Source of the DNA: Diplolepis rosae
Taxonomy: Eukaryota > Arthropoda > Insecta > Hymenoptera > Diplolepididae
Reading direction: 5' to 3'
NCBI GenBank assembly: GCA_030998225.1
Contig: JAPYXD010000704.1
Span: 4,898,001-4,962,000, forward strand
DNA length: 64,000 bases
A program made the translations under genes and the position numbers. Within the stretch, counting starts at the first letter, position 1. Every line of letters begins with the position of its first letter. This document shows positions 55,612-64,000 of the stretch, piece by piece. A model generated the notes under the pieces. That model had not been told where the DNA came from. It made no database searches and saw nothing but the letters and a program-made list of their open reading frames with translations.

Positions 55612-57000
55612 CTTAGTATGGTCCTGAATATTGATTTTCAAATTTCTTTAGTTCTCATCCTTCCAGTAAAAATACATTATCTCCGATTTTAAAATTTTGT
55701 AGATTAATTTTTCTGTCGTAATACTCTTTTAATTTTTCTTTAGGTGCAATTAAATTTTGTCTTGCTATTCCACGCATTTCATGTAATTTTGTAATCAATT
55801 TTGTCAAGTACATATCGTAAGTTTCTATTTTTTCATGTTCTGGTAGAGGACGCCGGATGGTAATCGTGCTAATTTTCCAAAAACTAATTCATAGGGTGTA
55901 CATTTCGTTCCCTCATGAACACTTGTGTTATATGAAAACATTGCTAGTTCAATCCAGTCATCCCATTCTGCATTATTTTCGATACATTGTTTAAGATATT
56001 CTTTAAGAACGTGATGGGATCTCTCCAAGGATCCGTTTGATTGAGGATCATAAGCAGTAGTCTTAAACTGACGTATTCGAAATCGTTTTGCCATTTTTCT
56101 GATTAAATTGCTTAGAAAATCTGCTCCTTGGTCTGTTAAGACCGCTTTTGGTGATCCATATATGCAGATAAATTTTTTGACAAAAGCGTCTGCTATTGTT
56201 ACAGCTTGGTGATTTGGGAGTGGGATTGCTAAAGAGTATTTAGTAAAATTATCCTAAATTGTAAGTATATATTGATTTTGTGATGAAGTTATTGGTAACT
56301 TCCTAACAATATCTATCGAAATTTTCTCTAATGCTGTTCCTGGGGTATCGGTAATTATCATAGGGTTTTTTGTTTTGACCCGAACAAGTTTTTTAAGTTA
56401 ACATTGTAAACAGAGTTGTATATATTTTTGTATGTCCAATTTCATATTTTCCCAATAGTATCTTTGTCTGATTGTATTATAAGTTTTTGTTACTCCTTTA
56501 TGTCCTCCAATTACAGATGAATGAGCTTCTTCAATTAATTGATTTCTTTGCTCTTTTGTAGGGTATTGTGTGATTCCATTACAAATTATTATTTTAATTG
56601 TTGAATCCAAAAATGCTATTTTTAATGTAGCCAAAATTTCTTCCCACTTAAAATTGTTAATGTGTGGTCATTTCGCAATACTAATTGATTTAATATTTAA
56701 TTCTTTTACCATGGAATGAAGGGAATAAATCGCTAATTTAATATCTTTAGTCGTTTCTCCTAGACTTGCCTTAAATTTGTCTTCTATTGGAAGTACAAAA
56801 TGGTATTGATTCCCCTTACGTAATTTTTGGACTATTCCTTTTTGTAAATTTTTAAAATTAGATAATTTTCCACATTTTTCCAAAAATTTAGAGCCTATAT
56901 CGCGAGGTTCTCCTTTATTGCTTACAAAATACGCATAATTATCTTTTCTCATCGTTAATTGGTCTCGGCATTCAACTATATTTTTCTGTGTACTAGTCAA
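55612..57000 (-). pseudogene. pol: Macrodomain-like segment and integrase of gypsy-5
   Basis: One reverse frame with stops at 56,668, 56,398, about 56,255 and about 55,660. Macrodomain-like part (56,943 to 56,575): DNYAYFVSNKGEPRDIGSKF, GIVQKLRKGNQYHFVLPIED, MVKELNIKSISIAK and FKWEEILATLKIAF, then a final strand IKIIICNG. This aligns segment by segment with gypsy-1 at 15,418-15,798 and in fold order with OARD1. Integrase: finger with EEAHSSVIGGHKGVTKTY and LCLQC, core with SIDIV (Asp), AVLTDQGADF (Asp) and SNGSLERSHHVLKEYL (Glu), so the D,D,E triad is kept. Then IGDNVFLLEG and YSGPY just before the transposon insertion. Confidence 0.9.
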
Positions 57001-58430
57001 TCCGGATGTTGACGGTTGATCAGGGGGTGGCTCTGGGGATGGCCTTTCTTCTGTAAAATCGCCTTCGTCAGAGTTTTCAGAATTCTCTATTTCTAGTATA
57101 TCCGGTTATTCGTTTTCGTTTCCATGTTCTACATTTTGAAAATTTTCCTGGATTTCTTCTTCGTTTTCTCTTGATAAGTCTGAATTTGATTCAAAATTTC
57201 TTCCTTCTTTAAATTCTTCTTTAAATTCTTCGTCTTCATTTACCTTAACATGTTTTTTCTTTTTATTTGCTTTAGGCTTTTGCTTAATATCATAATCTGC
57301 ATCAGAATCAGATTCGTCTTCTGATTCTATAAATTTACGTTTTCTATCATTCTTAGGTGATTTATTTATAACTTTTCTCAGTCTACCTCTTTTTTTAATC
57401 GGTTCATGTAATTTTACTTCTTGAATAATCTTTCGCGGCCTTCCACGCTTCTTTTGTACCTTATTCGTTACTTCAACATTTCTTAGTAGTTTATTTTAAT
57501 TAGTATCTTCATTTTTATCCATATTTATGTTTCTTAATTTTTTTAACTGACCCCTTGTTTGCATAGCATAACATTCTTTTTTATTTTCTTATAAAGTTGG
57601 AATCGAGTCCATAACGCATTTTAAAAATTGTGAAACAAATGTTTCCGAAATATTTTCTTCATTAATTGATTTGCAAAAAGCGATTCCATTTTCCTTATTT
57701 TTCATTTTATTCATTATTATATTAATTAACCTTTTATAAATTATATCAAATTCCTCGTCCAATTGTTCAGTAGTTTGTTCATTGTTTTCATATATTGCTT
57801 CTTTTTTGTATTCTTAAAATCTAATTCGATACAGCTTTTTCCATCCTTTTCATCATCATTTTTAAATAAGTATTCTTCTTTTAATAATTGTTTAATTCCT
57901 TAAGTGTCATTTCCATCAATTTTTTCTTCATTAAAATCATCATAATAGCGTTTATTAATATTTTCAAATAACGTTCCTTCGTATAATTCCTTAATTTCTT
58001 CATAATTTTCACAAATTTTTTGTTTCTCAATATCTTCATTATTTATGTCATCGTTTTGTTCCTTATTTTTCATATTCTTAATTAAATTTCCATCATTTAT
58101 CAGTATCTCTTCGTTTCCTCTTAAATAACTATAATCAGTACCTTCATCTTCAATAGCCTTATATTTTAATCCATCATAATTTCTTCGATTATTCTTATTC
58201 CTTAAAATTATTTTCTTCAATATTTCCTTCAATTATATCATAATCAATTTTTTCATAGCACTTAAGATTTGTTTCTGGTACTTTTTTCTTACATTTAAAA
58301 TCAGATATGCTTTTTGCATTTCTTTGTTCGATTGAATTTATTTCAATACTATTATTATTATTCATATCATCATTTTCAATATCGTCTAAATCAATAGGGT
58401 TTCTAGATAAAGCGTCTGCATTCACATTAG
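57001..58430 (-). pseudogene. Long acidic linker with AT-hooks between RNase H and integrase of gypsy-5
   Basis: About 470 codons of Asn/Asp/Glu/Lys-rich low-complexity sequence with several frameshifts. Around 57,380-57,460 it reads KKRGRPRK and, about 15 residues later, KKRGRLRK, two AT-hook motifs. Gypsy-1 has the same motif at 14,157. These could tether the integrase complex to AT-rich chromatin. Confidence 0.65.
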
Positions 58431-59889
58431 TTTTACCTGCTTTGTATGCAACATCAAAATCATATTCTGCCAGTTTTAGTTTCCACCTAGTTACTCGTGA
58501 GCAAGGGTCTTTCGAGTTTTGAAACCATACTAATGGTTTATGGTCTGTGACCAAGGTAAATTTTCGTCCATATAGGTAAGGGCGAAAATATGTTACACAA
58601 TAAATAATTGCTAATGCTTCTTTTTCATATGTATCATATTTTCTCTCACAATCATTTAATGATCTAGAAGTATAAGCTATAGGTTTATCTTTACCTATTT
58701 TACCTTGAGAAAGTATTCCCCCTATAGCGAATCCTGACGCATCAGTTGTTAAAATGAAAGGTTGTGAGAAGTCTGGTCTTTGTAAAAGGGGTTCTTCACA
58801 CAATTTTTCTTTTAGAAGTTCAAATTCCTCTTGCTGCTTTTATGACCAATTAAATTTTACATCTTTCTGTAAAAGTTGGTTCAAGGGTGTTGCAATTTTA
58901 GAGAATCCATCAATAAATCTTCTATAATATCCAGCTAGTCCTAAAAATTGCTTAATATTTTTAGGGTTTTTGGGGGTTGGAAAATTCTTTACTGTTTCTA
59001 TTTTCTTAGGGTCTGGGCGTACTCCTTCTTTGTCTATTATATGTCCTAAGTATGCGACTTCTGGACGTAAAAATTCGCATTTATCTGGTTGTAATTTTAG
59101 ATTTTCTGCGCTTAGTCTTTCCATCAGTTTGTTAAACTTTTCCTCATGTTCTTCTAAGGAATTTGCATATAAAACGATGTCATCTAGGTAGAAATATAAT
59201 TCAGTTCCTTGAAGTCCTGTTAAAACTAAATCCATTAATCGCTGAAAAGTAGCTGGTGCATTTTTCAAACCAAATGGCATACGGTCAAATTCATAATGGC
59301 CATAGGGGGTTGAAAAAGCCGTCTTATGTGAATCTTCTAGACTCATTTTTATTTGATGAAATCCTGAAGCAAGATCAAATACGGAAAAATATTGTGCTGA
59401 TCCTAATTGGTCTAAAATACCAATAATATTCGGTAGAGGGTAAGAATCTCCAATCGTTTTTTCATTAAGTTTGCGAAAATCGAGTACCATTCGCCATTTC
59501 CTATTTCCATGTGAGTCTAATTTCTTTGGTACTATCCAAACAGGTGTATTATATGGTGATTGCGAAGGTTTGATAATTTTATTATTGATCAGTTCATTCA
59601 CTTGTCGTGAAATCTCTTCTTTATGTACTGGAGGAAATCTATATTGTTTTGAAAATATAGGTTGATCATCTGTCGTTGGAATATTATGTTGTAAGACAGT
59701 TGTTGCTCCTAAGGGTTCTCCTGGTATATGAAAACAATCTGCAATTTTTTGGATTAAATTTTCAACATATTGCTTTTCTTCTCGATTTAAATGATCCAAT
59801 CTTAATAATTCTTTAATGGAATTTTCCCGATTTTTATTTGAAATGTTAAATGATTGATCATAATCATTTATTTTTGGAATCTGGTACAT
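58195..59889 (-). pseudogene. pol: Reverse transcriptase and RNase H of gypsy-5
   Basis: A single frame with one stop at 58,837-58,839. RT: KQYRFPPVHKEEISRQVNEL, YNTPVWIVPKKLDSHGNRKW, RMVLDFRKLNEKTIGDSYPL, YFSVFDLASGFHQI, FDRMPFGLKNAPATFQRL and YFYLDDIVLYA (intact Y-L-D-D). The thumb includes YLGHIIDKEGVRPDPKK and FLGLAGYYRRFI. RNase H: LTTDASGFAIGGIL (D), YEKEALAIIYC (E) and LVTDHKPLVW (D), with all three catalytic acids present, then GKTNVNADALSR. The upstream part (to about 60,060) continues pol with a frameshift. It is the best-preserved pol core in the window. Confidence 0.93.
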
Positions 59890-60059
59890 AAAATCATTGA
59901 AAATTTGTTGTGAAAAATTAAATTCTTTTCTGTAACCTAAATTTGTTTTTGTGTTTCTTCACTTATTGGTACTTCTTCAAAATCAATTAGTTCAACAGTT
60001 GGTATGGTTAACTTTTGAGGTGTTGTGTTTGTATTAAATATTTTCATGTACGCTTTATT

Positions 60060-60459
60060 GTTGTAATTAGACAATTGCATTTCCTAAATAAACTCCATTT
60101 TATCGATGTAACTGTGGAATAAATCCCTGTTTTTGTTCACTGTTTTTAATCCTTACATAAAAATCTGAAATTGTTCTTGCTGGTACCAATATAGTTTCTT
60201 GCATTTCAAATGGGTAAATTTGATCATTTATTTCAAGCTGTTTTTCTGCATAATTAATTTATGCGTTATTGTTTCTGAACAATTCTGTACCTAGTATACT
60301 ATCATGTTCAATAGGTACTTCGTTCGGTATTATGTTGAGGGTAGTCAAGTAGCCGAAAATATTGATTGTTATTTGGCCAAGTGTAAATACAGGGTGTTCA
60401 TTTATACCTGTTAGCTTTAGACACTCAAATTTATTCATTTTCACATTTGTTTTGACTGG
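60060..60459 (-). pseudogene. pol: C-terminal half of gypsy-5 protease
   Basis: The reverse frame KFECLKLTGINEHPVFTLGQ, then HDSILGTELFRNNNA, gives the later strands and the I-L-G flap region of a gypsy aspartic protease. A stop at 60,259 and a second at about 60,106 interrupt it. The N-terminal part with the catalytic Asp is absent: the R1 insertion starts here at 60,463. Confidence 0.75.
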
Positions 60460-60462
60460 TTG

Positions 60463-62412
60463 TATAGACCAATATGTCTGTTGGATACGATGGGGAAACT
60501 TCTGGAGGAAATGATCCTTCAAAGACTACAGGGTCACATGGTTCGCGAGAATGGTCTCTCGGAAAACCAGTTCGGCTTTCGGAAAGGCAGGTCCACAGTT
60601 GACGCCATCCAGGCAGTGGTAGACATCGCTACTAAAGCAAGAAGAGGAACTGGTAAGCGTAAGGGATTCTGCGCGTTGATCAGCATTGACATACGCAATG
60701 CGTTCAATACCGCGAGATGGAACATCTGCATCGAGGCGATGGTGCGGAAAAAGGTTCCAGACTACCTATTGCGAATGATAGATGACTATCTGAGTGACAG
60801 GTGGGTGATATATGAGAGCGACAAATAGTCTCTCAACAAAGAGATGACATGTGGCGCCCCTCAAGGGTCGCGGGTGGGTCCACTCGTTTGGAACGTCATG
60901 TACGACGATTTCCTGCGCATAGACCTGCCTGCTCGAACGAGCATCATCGGCTTCGCGGATGAGGCACTTGTTGTGTGCGCTGCTGACAACGTCGGAATTC
61001 TGGAACTGAGGATTAATGATACTTTGTGTCGGGCAAAGCGTTGGTTAGATAGCAGAGGCCTGAAAATGGCCTCTGAAAAGACCGAGGCTTAGCTGGTCAC
61101 GGACAGGAGATCCTTCCAATATCCGAGGATCGTTCTCGGAGAACATGAAATCGAGTGGAAAAAGAGCATTAAGTACCTGGGAGTGCAGTTGGATCGAAGG
61201 CTTAGCTTCAACGAACACCTGCAGATCGCGACTGCCAAAGCCATCCGATGCGGGGCCGCCCTGACTCGGCTCATGTCCAACATTGGTGGACCCAGGGAAG
61301 CTAAGAGAAGGCTGGTGGCGAGCGTGGTAAACTCGAAGCTGCTTTATGCAGCTCCGATCTGGACAAGTGCCCTTAACAACCATGCTATCCTGAAGAAGCT
61401 GTTCTCGGCACAGAGAGGTGTGGTGATGAGAATTGTCTCAGCATACCGAATTGTCTTGACGTGTGCTGTGCTGGTCCTGGCGAGCGTCCCGCCAATTGAC
61501 TTATTGGCGGAGGAAAGACAGGAGACCTTTCAGCTTCGCAAGGAGCTTACCTGCGCCGACCTGCAGGAAATCGCTCGGGCGAAGGAGGCGATCCGCAAGG
61601 ATGGAAGGCGCAGACTCGTCGAGAAATGGCAGACGAGATGGCATGGTGACCAATCCGGGAGTTGGACACACCGTCTAATCCCGGAGCTCACCACCTGGCT
61701 GGATAGAAAGCACGGTCAAGTCGGCTTTTACCTGGCGCAAGCGCTTTCAGGCCATGGCTGCTTTAATGCCTACCTGAAGCGCTTCAAGAAAAGAGACGAA
61801 GAGTCGTGTAGCTACTGCGGTTCCCTTGTGGAAAATGCAGAGCACACACTCTTTGTCTGTGCCAAGTAGGGCGCGGAAAGGGAGGCCGTCGGTCGGGCAG
61901 TGGGCGCACAACTCACTCCTTACACGATGGTCTCTCTGATGCTCCAGTCTGAACAGATATGGATGTTTATCGAGTCATTCGTCACCCTGGTGATGAAGAC
62001 GAGGGAGCTCGATGGGCGTGCAGAGCGCGGAAGCAACGGGGGCCAGTAGAAATCGCATCGGGGCCTGCACCCACGGTCTTGCGTCTTCGGCGGACTTGGC
62101 TGTCAGCGTCGTTCAGGGGAGGGATCGCTTTATTCCTCCCCTGGCCGGCGCGGCTAGTCAGTCTGCCTAACGGGCGTGTGGCCGCGGATGGGAGTCCCGG
62201 GCGAACGGATGACGAAAGAGTCGCACGCGACTTTAAGCTGGAACCAACCACCCGTGAAGTTTAAAGCCGAAAGGCAGTTCCGTGGGCGGTGTATTGGTTC
62301 GAGAGAGGGGTTTTTTTGGTTTTAACAGGTATGCCTAGACCCGTGCTAGGAGAGCCCTGTACAACGTCTATTAAAGATTTCGCCATTTTTTCTCCTCACC
62401 AAGAAAAAAAAA
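60463..62412 (+). mobile_element. 5'-truncated R1-clade element inserted in gypsy-5 protease
   Basis: One forward RT frame with stops at 60,826 and 61,090. It begins YRPICLLDTMGKLLEEMI, then NQFGFRKGRSTVDAIQAVVD, ALISIDIRNAFNTARW and GAPQGSRVGPLVWNV. The catalytic box is GFADEALVV (F-A-D-E for F-A-D-D). After RT come KYLGVQLDRRLSFNEHL and the R1-type C-terminal finger CSYCGSLVENAEHTLFVC (CX2CX8HX4C). About 500 bp of GC-rich 3' UTR follows, ending in A-rich AAGAAAAAAAAA. ORF1, endonuclease and the RT N-terminus are lost, the usual result of incomplete target-primed reverse transcription. No target duplication was found. Confidence 0.92.
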
Positions 62413-62513
62413 TCCTTTAGCTGATAAAATTATATGGGGAATTGTATTGCTTGTACTTAAATTGACTTTTTCTGTTTTAATTTCAATAAAGTTAGGTGCA
62501 TTCAGCTGTTCAT

Positions 62514-64000
62514 TTAAGCCCTCCTTTGTGCATCCGTTCCGGGAAGGGCATTGGAGTTTTCCTGTTTATTAAATTCTTGTTGCTGTTGCTGTTGCTTTTG
62601 TTGTGGTGGTTGTTGTAATTGTTGATTCATATTAAATTGTTTGTTACAATTCCTAGATGTATGTCCTGGTGTGTTATATGAATAGCAAATAAGTTCAAAA
62701 TTCGGACCTGGATTTGGGTTCTGATTAAAATTTGGATTCTGATTTCTATTTTGATTGTAGTTTGCATTGTAATTTTGTCTTTGGTTGAAATAAGGGTTGT
62801 GATTGAAATTCCTGCTTCGATTGAATTTTTGACCTTGATTGAAGTTTTGACTTTGATTGGAATTTTGACGTTGAATAAGATTTCTATTGAAATTTGAATT
62901 TGGATTAAAATTTCTGTTAAAATTCGAATTTTTGTTAAAATTTCGACTTTGATTATTTGGAGTAGGATTGCGATACATATTTTGATCACTGCGATTAAAG
63001 TTTGGGCTTTGGTTGAATCTATTCGCTTGGGAAAAATTTGGGTGGGTTGGGGAAATATTTATGTCTCTATTATCGTTTCTACCTCCTGGTTGATTTAGGT
63101 TTTGCATCTGATATCTCTGTGAGGGTCTCCACTGAGTTCCCTGACCCTGCCTATTTCCATCGTATTGATTATTTTGTCTATTTAAGTTATTTCTCGACTG
63201 ATACCCTTGTAAGCTTTTGTTTGTTATTTGTTGAATATATTGAAAACAGGTTGCTGCTGTGTGACCTATTTTCTGACAGATTTGGCATTTAATTGGTTCT
63301 TCTTGCGCTAAGTTAATATTATTTGTTTTTGCGAATTCTCGGTTATTATGTGTTGATTTTTCAGCTTCTTGAAATAATGAATGTTGTCTGTTTCCTCCTC
63401 GTAGTTCGTTTCTGGCTGTTAAATTTCTTTCTTCTCGTATTGCTCTTTTTACTATTTGGACAAATTTACTGACTGTTCCTATTCGAATTTCTATTTCTGG
63501 TTTTAAACCTCAGAGAAAACAATCGATCGCGTCTCTTTCTAAGTTGTTTTCAAATTCAGCAGCTTCTTTACCATTATTATTTTGTTTATGACATTCGAGG
63601 ATTTCTGCTGCAATTTCCTGTATGCGTATTGCATAAGATAAAACACTTTCATTTTCCCACATATATATTCTGCCTAAATCTCCTTGTAGTTGGTATGCAG
63701 TTTTTGAATGGGCAAAAATGATTTTTAATTTCAAAATGAAGTCTTCTAAATTATTAAAATAATTTCCGATGATGCATCTCCTGGCTTCTCCTGTAAGTTT
63801 ACTTCTTAACAATTTTACCAAATTTACTTCTGCATTAGGGACCATTTCTTTGGCTTCTTTACAAGCTTCGATAAGAATTGTCAATGGTACTTTACTTGAT
63901 CCGTCAAAATATGGAATAATCTCTAAAGCATCTCGTAGAGATACTTGTTGTTTTGTCGGTAAATTCATTTCGGTAGGTTGTGTTGGTAAATTATTTGGCA
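62514..64000 (-). pseudogene. gag: Gag of gypsy-5, prion-like C-terminus, runs off the right edge
   Basis: One frame with a single TGA at 63,510-63,512. The capsid-like part (63,968 to about 63,400) reads QVSLRDALEIIPYFDGSSKV, LLRSKLTGEARRCIIGNYF and YMWENESVLSYAIRIQEIA. A zinc knuckle CQICQKIGHTAATC (CX2CX4HX4C) follows near 63,270. Then about 130 residues are built of Asn/Phe/Gln repeats (NFNRN-, NPNFNQ-like), a second, damaged knuckle CYSYNTPGHTSRNC (Cys to Tyr), and a polyGln tail. It ends at TAA 62,514-62,516, and the pol frame (LNEQLNAPNFIEIKTEKVNL) continues in the -1 phase. The frame is also open upstream of the first Met to the window edge, so the true start lies outside. Confidence 0.9.

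Larger units (their letters stand above)
50448..64000 (-). mobile_element. Large Ty3/gypsy retrotransposon 'gypsy-5' with accessory genes, cut by the right window edge
   Basis: Reverse strand, 5' to 3': gag (from beyond 64,000), protease, RT, RNase H, acidic AT-hook linker, macrodomain-like segment, integrase, pol end at 54,725, four same-strand accessory ORFs, and a polypurine tract at 50,448-50,464. An R1 element (60,463-62,412) and a TA-flanked transposon (54,853-55,609) are nested in it. pol is one frame from RT to integrase apart from a few stops and a frameshifted linker. The 5' LTR is outside the window and the 3' LTR is not proven, so the outer limits are inferred. Confidence 0.8.

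Noticed and set aside
57900..58232. Separate acidic ORF between RNase H and integrase of gypsy-5
   Set aside because: It directly continues the linker after a frameshift near 58,200 and is not an independent gene.
62627..62989. 120-residue Ile/Lys-rich reverse ORF
   Set aside because: It is an alternate frame of the Asn/Phe repeat in gypsy-5 Gag.

Overview
The window is eukaryotic, AT-rich and almost entirely made of mobile DNA. Insect-type families occur together: R1-clade non-LTR elements, mariner and related TA-targeted transposons, Ty3/gypsy elements, a Penelope-like element, and many short inverted-repeat elements. This suggests an arthropod, most likely an insect and perhaps a hymenopteran, but no single-copy marker fixes the taxon. 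No rRNA, tRNA, CRISPR array or bacterial operon was seen. Only a left-edge ORF, one short exon-like ORF and one antisense ORF might be non-transposon genes.

Left part (1-28,000). In order: an R1-type ORF1 (reverse), a gypsy protease fragment, a palindrome-rich repeat (copy A), two decayed transposons, an R1 ORF1 start, then a long forward gypsy element ('gypsy-1', about 9.1-16.07 kb) cut off inside integrase by a 375-bp GA microsatellite. After it come a 3'-truncated mariner, repeat copy B, an R1 reverse-transcriptase fragment, a 1.08-kb element with about 70-bp inverted repeats, several internally deleted transposons and a foldback palindrome.

Middle part (28,000-50,000). 'Gypsy-3' (28,037-33,681) is bounded by LTRs and a 5-bp AGTAT duplication. 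It carries an extra coiled-coil ORF after pol. 'Gypsy-4' (about 34.8-37.8 kb) is badly decayed. A Penelope-like fragment with a GIY-YIG domain, two abutting TA-flanked non-autonomous elements, another inverted-repeat element, AT-rich sequence and an orphan coiled-coil ORF follow.

Right part (49,860-64,000). Repeat copy C lies beside a polypurine tract. To its right, on the reverse strand, is one large gypsy element ('gypsy-5') that runs off the right edge. In its own 5'-3' order it has a prion-like gag, protease (interrupted by an R1 insertion), RT, RNase H, an acidic AT-hook linker, a macrodomain-like segment, integrase, and a pol tail split by a small TA-flanked transposon. Only 28 nt after pol begins a 4.3-kb accessory region: a CARD-like ORF, an unknown ORF, a zinc-binding ORF and a dsRNA-binding-domain ORF, with an oppositely oriented TATA-driven ORF between them. 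A retroelement carrying a Dronc-like CARD and a dsRBD in the env position looks like a set of anti-apoptosis and anti-RNAi genes. This is the most striking candidate for an undescribed system here.

A second theme is domain capture in pol. Gypsy-1 and gypsy-5 share a segment before integrase that resembles an OARD1/TARG1-type macrodomain. Gypsy-1 also has a second RNase H resembling cellular RNase H1. All copies are broken by stops, frameshifts or insertions, so the window is a fossil record and not a set of active elements.
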